A DNA stretch of 64,000 nucleotides from CAWINX01 sp963837585 (GTDB taxonomy: Bacteria; Actinomycetota; Thermoleophilia; Solirubrobacterales; 70-9): NCBI GenBank assembly GCA_963837585.1, contig CAWINX010000003.1:992001-1056000 (forward strand). The letters are read 5' to 3'. The position numbers and the translations under genes were made by a program. This document shows, piece by piece, positions 1-10,867 of this stretch (its first letter is position 1; every line of letters begins with the position of its first letter). The notes beneath the pieces are model-generated. The model was not told the origin of the DNA. It saw only the letters and a program-made list of their open reading frames with translations, and searched no databases.

Positions 1-1388
<1,388 letters not shown>

Positions 1389-1512
1389 CGGTCACTCCGC
1401 CGGTCTGGCGTGATTGCTCTGGATTTCTCGACTATACGCCCCGGGTTGCCGTAGCGCCAATTCCCAAGCCGTCTGTCTGAGATGATGCGCTTCTCAGTCC
1501 TCAATTTCAAGA

Positions 1513-2559
1513 ATGGGACTACTCAATTATCTAAAAGGTTTTGGCAGTCGCGATATGGCGGTCGATCTCGGCACCGCCAACACGCTCGTCTACGTGCGTG
1601 GGCGCGGCATCGTCCTCTCCGAGCCCTCGGTCGTGGCGATCGACTCCCGCAACGGCCAGGTCCACGCGGTCGGCGCCGAGGCAAAGCGGATGCTGGGCCG
1701 CACGCCGGGCACGATCACCGCGATCCGACCGCTCAAGGACGGGGTGATCGCCGACTTCGACGTCGCCGAGCAGATGCTGCGCCACTTCATCAAGAAGGTC
1801 CATCGCAGCCGCTTCGCCCACCCGCGGGTCGTCGTCTGCGTCCCCTCCGGGGTGACCGGGGTGGAGAAGCGCGCGGTCGAGGAGGCCTGCCTCTCCGCCG
1901 GCGCCCGCAAGGCCTACCTGATCGAGGAGCCGATGGCGGCGGCGATCGGCGCCGGCCTCCCGGTCGCCGAGCCGACCGGCTCGATGGTCGTCGACATCGG
2001 CGGCGGCACCACCGAGGTGGCGGTGATCTCACTCGGCGGGATCGTCGTCTCGCAGTCGATCCGGATCGGTGGCGACGAGCTGGACGATGCGATCGTCGCC
2101 TACTGCAAACACCGGCACAAACTTGCGATCGGCGCCCAGACCGCCGAGCAGGTGAAGCTGGAGGCGGGCTCCGCTTCGCCCCTGCCCAAGGAGGTGGAGA
2201 TCGAGATCCGCGGCCGCGACCTCGTCTCCGGCCTGCCGAAGACGGTGACGCTCTCCTCGGAGGAGGTTCGCAAAGCCCTCAGCGAGCCGGTCGGCCACAT
2301 CATCGACGCCGTCAAGGACACCCTGGATCGGACTCCGCCGGAGCTGGCGGGGGACATCATGGACCGGGGAATCACGCTGGCCGGCGGCGGCGCGCTCCTG
2401 CAAGGACTCGAACAGCGCCTGCGCGACGAGTGCCAGATGCCCTGCGAACTGGCAGAGTCACCGCTTACGTGCGTGGCGGTCGGCTCGGGCATCTCGCTCG
2501 AGGAGTTCGAGGCGATTCACCGCGCCAGCAAGAATTCGGGAGCGGGGCGCAATGCTTAG
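1513..2559 (+). CDS. mreB: rod shape-determining protein MreB
   Basis: Bacterial actin that organises lateral cell-wall synthesis. The 348-residue length is normal for MreB. It begins MGLLNYLKGFGSRDMAVDLG, where the DLGTANT phosphate-1 loop is near residue 18; the phosphate-2 motif VVDIGGGTTEV and the adenosine motif ITLAGGGALLQGL are intact. It heads an uninterrupted run mreB-mreC-mreD-mrdA-rodA. The ATG is preceded only by weak purine content, like most genes here. The 124-bp gap to the divergent kinase must hold the promoters of both. Confidence 0.97.
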   Translation: MGLLNYLKGFGSRDMAVDLGTANTLVYVRGRGIVLSEPSVVAIDSRNGQVHAVGAEAKRMLGRTPGTITAIRPLKDGVIADFDVAEQMLRHFIKKVHRSRFAHPRVVVCVPSGVTGVEKRAVEEACLSAGARKAYLIEEPMAAAIGAGLPVAEPTGSMVVDIGGGTTEVAVISLGGIVVSQSIRIGGDELDDAIVAYCKHRHKLAIGAQTAEQVKLEAGSASPLPKEVEIEIRGRDLVSGLPKTVTLSSEEVRKALSEPVGHIIDAVKDTLDRTPPELAGDIMDRGITLAGGGALLQGLEQRLRDECQMPCELAESPLTCVAVGSGISLEEFEAIHRASKNSGAGRNA

Positions 2560-2597
2560 CCACCGCTCAGAACAAGCTGCAAACCTGGACCTTCGCC

Positions 2598-3436
2598 GTG
2601 TACCGAAAGCAAGTTCGCCGCCGTAGAGCGGTTCTCGCGCTCCTCGTAATCAGCTCGTTCGCGCTGCTGACGTTCACCTACGGGCAATCCTCGGGGGGCC
2701 TGCAGCGCGGAGTGAGCGCGGTGTTCAGCCCCGTCCAGGGGGTGGCCGACCGGGCGCTGAAGCCCGCCCGCGACCTCGTCAACTGGTTCGACCAGACCTT
2801 CGACGCGCGCGGCGAGAACAGTCGCCTCAAGACCCAGCTCGACGAGCTGCGCCACAAGGTCGCGGCGGGCGAGGCGGCGAGCGCCGAGAACGCGCAGCTG
2901 CGCAAGCTGGTCGGCCTGCGGGTGCCCGCCGGCTACCACAGGGTCGCCGGGCGGGTGATCGCCCGCTCTCCGACGATCTGGTACGCGACGGTGACGATCG
3001 ACGTCGGCAGCGACGACGGCGTCCACGTCAACGACCCCGTGGTCGACGGCGACGGGCTGGTCGGTCGGATCAGGTCGGTGAGCGGCGGCTCCTCGCAGGT
3101 GACGCTGATCACCGACCACACCAGCGCCGTCTCGGCCGAGGTCGTGCCGCAGGGCGTGCAGGGAGTGATCAGGCCCGATGTCGGCAACCCGGAGGAGCTG
3201 GTCCTCGACTTCATCGACTCCAGCACGCGGGTGCACCAGTGGCGAGACGGTCGTGACCGCCGGCTGGCGCTCCCAAGGGTTTGCCTCGCTGTTCCCGCAC
3301 GGGATCCCGGTGGGCAGCGTCACCGACGCCTCGATCCTCGCCCAGGAGGCTCAGCAGCAGGTCAAGCTGCGACCCTTCGCCGACTTCCGCAACCTCGACC
3401 TGGTCGCGGTTTTGACCGGTGGGCTCGCGCCGATGA
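2598..3436 (+). CDS. mreC: rod shape-determining protein MreC (frame broken)
   Basis: Periplasm-facing scaffold that links MreB to PBP2 and RodA. From the GTG at 2598 it has a short basic N-terminus, one transmembrane helix (about residues 12-32), a coiled-coil stretch (about 70-105) and the paired beta-barrel MreC domain (AGRVIARSPTIWYATVTIDV onward). The frame shifts near 3240 (HQ to GETVVTAGW), and the C-terminal part (QVKLRPFADFRNLDLVAVL) then runs without a stop into mreD. One further base removed near 3420 would give a TGA at 3434-3436 overlapping the mreD ATG, the junction type seen elsewhere here. Repaired length is about 278 residues. Confidence 0.9.
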
Positions 3437-3985
3437 TCGTCACCCCGAACATCCTCGCCCGGGTCACCGCGATCGCGATCGCCGGGGTGATCCTCCAGCT
3501 CTCCTTCTTCTCGCGCGTCGCGCTCTTCCACATCAGCCCCGACGTCCTGCCGGCGCTGGTCGTCTCGCTCGGCCTGCTCGGCGGCAGCATGACCGGCGCG
3601 GTGAGCGGCTTCTCGATCGGGTTCCTGGTCGACTGCCTGCTGGTCGAGGCGCTCGGCGCCACCTCGCTCGTCCTGCTCACCACCGGCTACCTGGCCGGCC
3701 TCTACCGGGAGCGACTGCCGATCTCCGGCCGCTTCGTCGCGCCGCTGCTCTGCATGGTCCTCACCCTCTTCGCCGAGTTGATGTTCGCGGCGCTGCAGCT
3801 GATGCTCGGAGTCGACGGCGCCCCGGTCAGCGGCCTCGTCGTCCGCGACATGCTGATCAAGAGCATCTACGCCTTCTTCCTCGGCTGGCCGATCTACCTC
3901 GGCGTGCGTCGGATCCTGCGTCCCGCCCTGGTCGAGGAGGAGGCGGTGCGGCGCCGCAAACAGCCAACCGTGCCTGGGAACGTGA
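3433..3985 (+). CDS. mreD: rod shape-determining protein MreD
   Basis: Integral membrane component of the elongasome, about 183 residues if repaired. The ATG at 3433 starts MIVTPNILARVTAIAIAG. Five or so hydrophobic segments follow (LQLSFFSRVALF, LPALVVSLGLLGG, FLVDCLLVEALG, LLCMVLTLFAELMF, IYAFFLGWPIYLGV), ending in a basic tail as in the family. In the sequence as given the frame stays open into the mrdA start. A TGA at 3983-3985 one frame over would end it 11 bases before the mrdA ATG. Conservation is low in this family, so identity rests on position and topology as well as sequence. Confidence 0.85.
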
Positions 3986-3996
3986 TCGGCAACCGG

Positions 3997-5825
3997 ATGG
4001 CGCTTCGCATCGCGGTGGTGGTGCGGCGTCGCCGTCGTCCTCTTCGCGATCGTCTTCTTCCGCCTCTGGTACCTGCAGGTGCTCTCCGGCAAGAAATACC
4101 TGACCGAGGCGAACAACAACCGCACGCGGGAGATCCGGGTGATCGCCCCGCGCGGCAGGATCTCGGATCGCAGTGGGAACGTGCTGGTCGAGAACCGCAC
4201 CAGCCTCGCCCTCCAGGTCAACCCGCAGAAGCTGCCCCCCGACCCGGCGGAGCGGAGGGCAGAGCTGTCCAGGCTGGGCGCGCTCGCGCACATCTCGACG
4301 CGCCACGTGCGCCGCACGATGCGCGACGCCCTGCGGCTGGATCCGGGGGCGTCGGTCACCCTGCGGCGAGGCGTCGGCTACGACCTCGTCTACTACCTCC
4401 AGGAGAATCAGCGTCGCTTTCCCGGGGTCCAGGTCCAGCGCATTTTCATCCGTCGTTATCCGGACGGCACGCTGGCCGCGCACATTCTCGGCAACGTCGG
4501 CGAGGTCAGCGTGCGGGAGTTGAAGGAGGCGCGCAACCGCGGCGTTCAGCCGGGCGATGAGGTCGGCAAAGAGGGGGTCGAGTACACCTACGACCGCTAT
4601 CTGCGCGGTCGGGCGGGGGCGACGAAGATCCAGGTCAACGCGCTCGGCCAGCCCACCCCGCACGGACAGCTGGTGTCGAAGCCGCCGGTGCCCGGCGACA
4701 ACCTCCAGCTGACGATCAATTCCGACGTGCAGGTCGCCGGAGAGGCGGCGCTGGCCGCGCAGGGGCTGCCCGGCGCCTTCGTGACGATGAACGTCAACAA
4801 CGGCCAGATCCTCGGCATGGGCTCCTTTCCCACCTTCGACCCCTCCGTCTTCACCCGGCCGATGACCCAGAGCCAGGTGAACGCCCTCTACCGCGATCCG
4901 GTTTCGGCGCCGCTCACCGACAGGGCGATGCAGGGCCTCTACCCGACCGGCTCGACCTTCAAGTTGATCACCGCACTCGCGGCGCTCAGCGACGGCGTGA
5001 TCACCGCCAACACGCCGATCACCGACAACGGCGTCTACAGGGCCGGAGGGATCCCCTTCCAAAATGCCGGCGGCGCCGCCTACGGCACGCTCAGCCTGAT
5101 TCCCGCGCTGCAGGTGTCCGACGACGTCTTCTTCTACACGCTGGGCGCCAAAATGAACGGCACTCTGGACCTGCAGAGCTGGGCCCACAGGCTCGGGATC
5201 GGGCGCCTGACCGGGATCGACCTTCCCGGCGCGGCGACCGGGTTGCTGCCGACCCCGAGCTGGCGCGACCGGCTCTACCGCAAGAAGCTGACCGACCGGC
5301 CCTGGTCGGTCGGCGACAACATCCAGCTCGCCACCGGCCAGGGCGATCTACAGACCAATCCGCTGCAGATGGCGGTCGCCTACGCCACCCTCGGCAACGG
5401 CGGCACGGTGGTCACCCCGCACGTCGGAATGCAGGTCAACGACGCCGCCGGCCGGGTGGTGCGGGAGTTCGACCCGCCCGCTCGTCGCCACGTTCACATC
5501 GACCCCGCCTACCGTGCTGTCATCCTTCAGGGCCTCCACGACGCGGCGCAAACTCCGGGCGGAACCTCCTACGCTGTATTCGGCGGCTTCCCCGTCCCGG
5601 TCGCCGGCAAGACCGGAACCGCCCAGCGCGACGCCGCATCCCGACCAGTCCTGGTACATCGTGTTAGCCCCATATCCCAACCCGCAGATCGTCACCGCCG
5701 TCACCATCGAGGGCGGCGGCTTCGGCGCCGAGTCGGCCGCCCCCGCGGCGGAGCAGATCCTCTCGGCGTACTTCAAGAAGCACTCGCGCGGCCCGAGCGG
5801 CCCCAACGGCGGGAGCCCGGGCTGA
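3997..5825 (+). CDS. mrdA: penicillin-binding protein 2 (class B transpeptidase, elongasome)
   Basis: Peptidoglycan DD-transpeptidase partner of RodA. It starts at the ATG at 3997 (MALRIAVV); a one-base shift near 4028 joins this to the rest of the membrane anchor (VVLFAIVFFRLWYLQV). The PBP dimer region begins at PRGRISDRSGNVLVENR. The transpeptidase domain shows the nucleophile motif GSTFK (coding near 4950), an SxN-like SDD in QVSDDVFFYTLG, and KTG in AGKTGTAQ. A second shift near 5635 separates KTG from the tail DQSWYIVLAPYPNPQIV. The stop TGA at 5823-5825 overlaps the rodA ATG. Repaired length is about 608 residues. Confidence 0.93.
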
Positions 5826-7021
5826 TGTACGCGACTCGCGCCCGCCAGGCTCGCCCCGAGGCCTTCGCCGTACGGCCGAGCATCGCCGAGCGGCTCGGGC
5901 TCTCCTACATGGACGGCACGCTCGCTTTCTCGGCGATCGCCCTGGTCGGGTTCAGCATCTTCACCCTCGGTCAGGCTACGCTCGGCGATGTGCCCGGCAA
6001 TCCTCACTACTACGTCGACCGGCAGGCCGTCTATGGGCTGCTCGGCATCGCCGGCATGCTGGCCCTGACCCGCATCGACTACTCGCGCTTTCGCGAGCTG
6101 CGGGTCGGCATCTACACCTTCCTCTGCGTGAGCGTCTCGATGGTCTTTCTGTTCGGCTTTGCGGCGCGCGGCTCACGGCGCGCCTTCGACCTGCCGTTTT
6201 TCAGTTTCCAGCCATCGGAGCTCGGCAAGCTCCTGCTTGTGCTCGCGCTTGCCGGGTTCGTAATCGATGGCGCCAGGCGGGGCTCGGACAGGCAGCGCAC
6301 GGTGCGCTACCTGTGCTTGGGCCTTGCACCGGCTGCTCTTGTCTTCCTGCAGCCCGACCTCGGCACCTCCATGGTGTTCGCGGTCGCAACCCTCGCCGTC
6401 ATGTATTTCGGAGGCGTCCCCTGGACGCACTTCGCGGTGATCGGCGGGGCCCTCGTCGCACTCATAGCCCTGGTTTTGGTGGTGGCTCCCGCAATCGGGA
6501 CGCCGGTGCTGAAGGGCTACCAGGAGCAGAGGCTCACCTCTTTCCTGCACCCCAGCCAGGATCCCGGCGGCGCGGGTTACCAGCAGCAACAGTCAGTGAC
6601 CGCCATCGGCTCCGGTGAAAAGACCGGCCGAGGCAATCACGCAACTCAGACGCGGCTCGACTTCGTCCCTGAGCGGCACACCGACTTCATCTTCGCGGTG
6701 ATCGGTGAGCGCTACGGATTCGCGGGAGCCGCGCTCGTCCTGTCCCTCTACGCCCTGCTGATCTGGCGGGCGCTGCGGATAGTGAGCGTTTCGAAGAACT
6801 CCTACGGGGCCCTGGTGGCGGGCGGCATCGCCGTCATGCTGTTGTTCCAGGTCTTCGTCAACGTGGGGATGAGCCTCGGGATCATGCCGATCACCGGGAT
6901 ACCCCTACCGCTGATGAGCTACGGGGGGTCGTCTGTCTTGGCGACCTTCCTGGCGATCGGGGTTCTTCAGAGCATTCACATGCAAGCGCGACTCAGCCAG
7001 AGAGGCGGGTTCGCCTGGTGA
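5825..7021 (+). CDS. rodA: SEDS glycosyltransferase RodA
   Basis: Peptidoglycan polymerase of the elongasome, FtsW/RodA/SpoVE family, 398 residues. About ten hydrophobic segments are visible. The family signature near the C-terminus, GIMPITGIPLPLMSYGGSS, is present, as are RRAFDLPFFSFQPSELGKLL and DFIFAVIGERYGF. The start follows the PBP2 stop with a TGATG overlap, so the pair is translationally coupled. RodA rather than FtsW is favoured because it directly follows mreBCD-mrdA and no division genes are nearby. Confidence 0.95.
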   Translation: MYATRARQARPEAFAVRPSIAERLGLSYMDGTLAFSAIALVGFSIFTLGQATLGDVPGNPHYYVDRQAVYGLLGIAGMLALTRIDYSRFRELRVGIYTFLCVSVSMVFLFGFAARGSRRAFDLPFFSFQPSELGKLLLVLALAGFVIDGARRGSDRQRTVRYLCLGLAPAALVFLQPDLGTSMVFAVATLAVMYFGGVPWTHFAVIGGALVALIALVLVVAPAIGTPVLKGYQEQRLTSFLHPSQDPGGAGYQQQQSVTAIGSGEKTGRGNHATQTRLDFVPERHTDFIFAVIGERYGFAGAALVLSLYALLIWRALRIVSVSKNSYGALVAGGIAVMLLFQVFVNVGMSLGIMPITGIPLPLMSYGGSSVLATFLAIGVLQSIHMQARLSQRGGFAW

Positions 7022-7073
7022 TCCCTCGAACGAGGCCCCGGGCGAGCGCGTAACTATCTGAACTGAGCAAAAA

Positions 7074-8813
7074 ATGAAAAAGACAATTCTGGTGTCCGCC
7101 GATCGCGGCGAGACACGCGTTGCCGTCCTCGAGTCGAAGACGAAAGGCGGCAAGCCCGACGTCGCGGAGCTCTACATAGAGCGCCGCGGCCGTCGCTCGA
7201 TCGTCGGCAACATCTACAAGGGGAAGGTCGACAACGTCCTTCCCGGCATGGAGGCCGCCTTCGTCGACATCGGCCTCGAGCGCAACGGCTTCCTGCACGT
7301 CGACGAGATCGTCCTGCCGAACGGCGAGCAGGCCCCGAAGCGGGGTCGCGGCACCGGTCGCCGGATCGACGAGCTGATCAAGCCCGGGCAGGAGATCGTC
7401 GTGCAGGTCGTCAAGGACCCGCTGAAGACGAAGGGCGCCCGGCTCTCGATGAACGTCTCGATCGCCGGCCGCTACCTGGTCTACGCGCCGCAGGGGGGTG
7501 GAGTGGGCGTCAGCCGGCGACTCAGCGACTCCGAGCGCGACCGGCTGCGCAAGATGGTCGACCGCACCTACAAAGGCCCGGGCGGGCTGATCGTCCGCAC
7601 CGCCGCGCACGGAGCGAAAAAATCGGACTTCGTGCGTGAGGTCGGCTACCTGCACAAGCTCAACGACGTGCTGGATCGGCGCACCGAGCAGGTGAAGGCG
7701 CCGGACCTCGTCTTCCAGGAGGCCGACCTTCCGGTCCGGGTCCTGCGCGACGTCTTCCTGGTCGACTTCGAGAAAGCGATCATCGACTCGCCGAAGCAGC
7801 TGGAGCGGGTCACCTCCTTCTTCCAGCGCACCGCGCCGGAGCTGGTCGATTCGGTCGAGCTGTACGAGGAGCGCAAGCCGCTGTTCGAGAAATGGGGGAT
7901 CGACAAGGAGATCGAGTCGACCCTGAACCGCCGGGTCGACCTGCCCTCCGGCGGCTACCTGATCATCGACTACGCCGAGGCGCTGACCGTGATCGACGTC
8001 AACAGCGGCAGCTTCACCGGCCGCGGCAAAGGCGGCCTCGAGGAGACGATCACCAAGGTCAACACCGAGGCCGCCGATGAGGTGGTGCGCCAGCTTCGGC
8101 TCCGCGACATCGGCGGGATCATCGTCATCGACTTCATCGACATGGCACGGGCCCGCAACCGCGACAAAGTGCTGAAAACGCTGCGCAAAGCGCTCGACGC
8201 CGACAAGTCGAAGAGCTACGTGGTCGAGGTCTCGCCGCTCGGGCTCGTTGAGATGACCCGGCAAAACATCACCGACGGCGTGCGGGAGATCCTCACCGGT
8301 CCCTGCCCGACCTGCGCCGGCGAGGGCGTCGTCCTCTCCGCGGAGACGGTGGCGCTGGAGGGGTTGCGCGAGATGCGCGACGTCGCAGCCGAGCACTCCG
8401 AGCCGGAGGCGTTCCTGATGCGCGTCAACCCGAAAGTCGCCGCGCAGCTGATCGACCCCGACAGCGGGCTCGCCGAGCTGGAGGCCGAGACCGGGAAGCA
8501 GTTCCACTTCGAGGGCGGCGAGGCGCTGTCGATCGACACCTTCGACCTGGTCGAGAGCGGCAGTCGCGAGGAGATCGAGGAGCGGGCGCTGCCCTTCAAA
8601 GTCGGCGAGGAGGTGCTGGTCAAGATCGACGAGCCGCACATGTACAACGCCGACGACGCGGTCGCCCGGGTCGATTCCTACATCGTCAGCGTGACCGGCG
8701 GCGGTCGCTTCGTGGGGGAGCGAAAGCTGGTCCGGATCGAGCGGGTCGAGCGCTCCGCCGCGGTGGCCTCGCTAGACTCCTCCGGCTCCAGCAACGGCGG
8801 CAAGGACAGGTAG
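7074..8813 (+). CDS. rng: ribonuclease E/G family endoribonuclease
   Basis: Endoribonuclease for rRNA and mRNA processing, 579 residues. The N-terminal S1 domain (IVGNIYKGKVDNVLPGMEAAFVDIG) is followed by the catalytic region with the metal-binding motifs VIDVNSGSFTG and IIVIDFIDMA, then the Zn-link CPTCAGEG, which is CxxC. There is no long C-terminal degradosome scaffold, so it looks more like RNase G, although actinobacterial RNase E can also be short. The last 60 residues (VGEEVLVKIDEPHMYNADD onward) look like a TRAM-type RNA-binding end. It lies 4 bases upstream of rplU. Confidence 0.92.
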   Translation: MKKTILVSADRGETRVAVLESKTKGGKPDVAELYIERRGRRSIVGNIYKGKVDNVLPGMEAAFVDIGLERNGFLHVDEIVLPNGEQAPKRGRGTGRRIDELIKPGQEIVVQVVKDPLKTKGARLSMNVSIAGRYLVYAPQGGGVGVSRRLSDSERDRLRKMVDRTYKGPGGLIVRTAAHGAKKSDFVREVGYLHKLNDVLDRRTEQVKAPDLVFQEADLPVRVLRDVFLVDFEKAIIDSPKQLERVTSFFQRTAPELVDSVELYEERKPLFEKWGIDKEIESTLNRRVDLPSGGYLIIDYAEALTVIDVNSGSFTGRGKGGLEETITKVNTEAADEVVRQLRLRDIGGIIVIDFIDMARARNRDKVLKTLRKALDADKSKSYVVEVSPLGLVEMTRQNITDGVREILTGPCPTCAGEGVVLSAETVALEGLREMRDVAAEHSEPEAFLMRVNPKVAAQLIDPDSGLAELEAETGKQFHFEGGEALSIDTFDLVESGSREEIEERALPFKVGEEVLVKIDEPHMYNADDAVARVDSYIVSVTGGGRFVGERKLVRIERVERSAAVASLDSSGSSNGGKDR

Positions 8814-8816
8814 AGC

Positions 8817-9179
8817 ATGTACGCGGTGGTTGAAACCGGTGGCAAGCAGTACAAGGTCGAAAAGGGCACGTCGCTGCTCGTCGATCGCCTCAGCGCCAAA
8901 GAGGGCGAGAAGGTCTCCCTCCGCCCGGTGATGTTCCGCGACAAAGAGGTCGTCGCCGAGCCGAAGGAGCTGGAGAAGGTGAAGGTCGAGGCGACCGTTG
9001 CCGAGCACCTGCGCGGGCCGAAGATCAAGGTCTTCAAATACAAGCCGAAGAAGGGCTACCGCCGCCGCGCCGGCCATCGCTCCGAGCTGACCAAGCTCGA
9101 GGTGACCGAGGTCAAAATGACCGCGCGCAAACCGGCGGCGAAAAAAGCCCCGAAAGAGGAGGCCGCCGATGGCTCATAA
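8817..9179 (+). CDS. rplU: 50S ribosomal protein L21
   Basis: Large-subunit ribosomal protein, 120 residues, starting MYAVVETGGKQYKVEKG. The conserved C-terminal KIKVFKYKPKKGYRRRAGHR is intact. An extra Lys/Ala/Glu-rich tail (AAKKAPKEEAADGS) extends it beyond the usual 103 residues, as in many actinobacteria. The last ten bases overlap the rpmA start, consistent with coupled L21-L27 expression. Confidence 0.97.
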   Translation: MYAVVETGGKQYKVEKGTSLLVDRLSAKEGEKVSLRPVMFRDKEVVAEPKELEKVKVEATVAEHLRGPKIKVFKYKPKKGYRRRAGHRSELTKLEVTEVKMTARKPAAKKAPKEEAADGS

Positions 9180-9552
9180 GAAGGGGCTCGGCTCCAGCCG
9201 CAACGGGCGTGACTCCAACCCCAAGATGCTCGGGGTCAAGGTCTTCGCGGGGCAGCAGGTGAGCGGCGGCGAGATCATCGTCCGCCAGCGCGGCACCCGC
9301 TTCTGGCCCGGCGAGGGCACCGGCCTCGGCCGCGACCACACGATCTTCGCGACGCGGCCCGGCACCGTCGAGTTCAAGCGGCTCGCAGGGGCCGGACCAT
9401 TTCGGTTCTTCAGGACTAGATGCGGGGGAGGGGGTCGGGGGTGTCTCCCGAGCGCTATCCCTTCGGGTAGCGCCGCACTCGGGAGACACCCCCGACCCCC
9501 TCTGCGGCACGTATTGAAGAACCGAGTAGTCCGTACCCTGCTCGCTAGCTGA
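9169..9552 (+). CDS. rpmA: 50S ribosomal protein L27 with an aberrant C-terminus encoded by a palindrome
   Basis: Large-subunit protein near the peptidyl-transferase centre. The first 71 residues are normal (MAHKKGLGSSRNGRDSNPK, then HTIFATRPGTVEFKR). After EFKR, where L27 normally ends with about a dozen residues such as a GGRRFVSV-like sequence, the frame runs through a long inverted repeat and gives some 55 atypical residues rich in Arg, Gly and Pro, ending VVRTLLAS. The stop TGA at 9550-9552 overlaps the Obg ATG, so the frame is conserved to a natural-looking junction. Either L27 here carries a palindrome-encoded tail, or an indel hides an earlier stop. Confidence 0.9.
   Translation: MAHKKGLGSSRNGRDSNPKMLGVKVFAGQQVSGGEIIVRQRGTRFWPGEGTGLGRDHTIFATRPGTVEFKRLAGAGPFRFFRTRCGGGGRGCLPSAIPSGSAALGRHPRPPLRHVLKNRVVRTLLAS
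9392..9534 (+). repeat. long inverted repeat in the 3' end of rpmA
   Basis: A perfect 25-bp inverted repeat (9428-9452 with 9478-9502) encloses a second stem, GCGCTA/TAGCGC (9452-9457 and 9468-9473), closed by a C-TTCG-G tetraloop. Outside the main arms, pairing resumes at CGGTTCTTCA (9403-9412) with TGAAGAACCG (9515-9524) and weakly out to about 9392 and 9534. No T-run follows, so it is not a typical intrinsic terminator. It lies wholly inside the open rpmA frame. Confidence 0.93.
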
Positions 9553-10847
9553 TGTACGACAGGGCGAAGATCTGGGTTGAGGGCGGTGCCGGCGGGAATG
9601 GGTGCGTCTCGTTCCGGCGTGAGGCGCATGTGCCCATGGGCGGGCCCGATGGTGGCGATGGGGGGCATGGTGGCGATGTGGTGCTCGTTTGCGACGCCTC
9701 GCGGCGGGACCTGGGGGAGATGAGGGGGACCCGGCACTTCCGGGCCGGCCGGGGGCGGCACGGGCAGGGGTCGAACAAGCATGGGGCGCGGGGGGAGGAG
9801 CGGTTGATCCAGGTTCCCTCCGGGACTCAGGCGGTCGCAGTCGACGGCAGCGAGATCGATCTCGTCGCGCCCGGCCAGCGCGCCGTCGTCGCCCACGGCG
9901 GGCGTGGCGGTCACGGCAACAAGCGCTTCGCCACCTCCACTCGGCAGGCGCCTCGCTTCGCCGAGAAGGGGACGAGCGGAGAGTCCGGGTGGATCGAGCT
10001 GCAATTGAAACTGCTTGCCGACGTCGGGCTGATCGGCCTGCCCAACGCGGGGAAGTCCTCTTTGCTGGGGAGGCTGACGCGAGCGGCCCCGAAGGTGGCC
10101 GACTACCCGTTCACGACCCTGGAGCCGGTGCTCGGCACGATCGACGGCGACGACCGCCAGGCGGTGCTGGCAGACATCCCCGGCTTGATCGAGGGCGCCG
10201 CCGACGGCGCCGGCCTGGGCCACGAGTTCCTCGCCCATGTCGAGCGTTGCGCGATGCTCGTCCACCTGGTCGAGGTGGCGCCGCTGGAGGGGGACCCGGT
10301 CGCCAACTACGAGGCGGTGCGAAACGAGCTCTCCTTTCACGGCGCCGGCCTCGACCTGCTTCCCGAGCTGGTCGTTCTCTCGAAGCGCGACCTGCTCGAG
10401 GCCGGTCAGGTCGAGGAGGCTCTCGAGGAGTGGGGCGAGTGGCTTGGCGACCGGGCGCTCGGCGTGCTCGCCGTCTCCTCGGCGACCGGCGAGGGGCTGG
10501 AGGAGTTGCGCGGCCGCATCCTCGCTGCATTGCCTGGACTTCCCGAGGAGGCCGCCGGTGGCGGGGCGCCGTCCGGTGACTTCGAGGCGGAGCACCGGGT
10601 CTACCGACCTGCCGGCGAAGGGGGCTACTGGATCGAGGCGGAGGGGGAGGGCGCCTTCCGGGTTGTCGGCCGGGGCGTCGAGCTGCTCTTCGAGCGCCAC
10701 GACCTCTCCAACGAAGAGGCGCTCGCCTACCTCGAGCAGAGGCTCAAGGAGATCGGCGTGGTCGCGGCCCTGAAGCGGGCCGGCTTCGAGTCGGGCGATG
10801 AGGTGCGGATCGGCGAAGAGGTCTTCGAACTCGACCCGGCTTCCTAG
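9552..10847 (+). CDS. obg: GTPase Obg/CgtA
   Basis: Ribosome-assembly and stress GTPase, 431 residues. The glycine-rich Obg fold (WVEGGAGGNGCVSFRREAHVP) is followed by the G domain with P-loop GLPNAGKSS, switch DIPGLIEGAADGAGLGHEFL and the G4-like SKRDLL. The C-terminal OCT domain (YWIEAEGEGAFRVVGRGVELLFER onward) is present. The start ATG overlaps the rpmA stop. Gene order rplU-rpmA-obg is the widespread arrangement. Confidence 0.97.
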   Translation: MYDRAKIWVEGGAGGNGCVSFRREAHVPMGGPDGGDGGHGGDVVLVCDASRRDLGEMRGTRHFRAGRGRHGQGSNKHGARGEERLIQVPSGTQAVAVDGSEIDLVAPGQRAVVAHGGRGGHGNKRFATSTRQAPRFAEKGTSGESGWIELQLKLLADVGLIGLPNAGKSSLLGRLTRAAPKVADYPFTTLEPVLGTIDGDDRQAVLADIPGLIEGAADGAGLGHEFLAHVERCAMLVHLVEVAPLEGDPVANYEAVRNELSFHGAGLDLLPELVVLSKRDLLEAGQVEEALEEWGEWLGDRALGVLAVSSATGEGLEELRGRILAALPGLPEEAAGGGAPSGDFEAEHRVYRPAGEGGYWIEAEGEGAFRVVGRGVELLFERHDLSNEEALAYLEQRLKEIGVVAALKRAGFESGDEVRIGEEVFELDPAS

Positions 10848-10867
10848 GTTCTTAGACTGCGGGAGTC

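Noticed and set aside
2556..4359. Long minus-strand open frames opposite mreC and mreD
   Set aside because: High GC leaves antisense frames open; peptides are Arg/Asp/Glu-biased and show no family features, while the plus strand has well-conserved genes.
9392..9534. Intrinsic terminator between rpmA and obg
   Set aside because: The hairpin lacks a following T-run and lies inside an open frame whose stop overlaps the obg start. Termination here would cut off obg.
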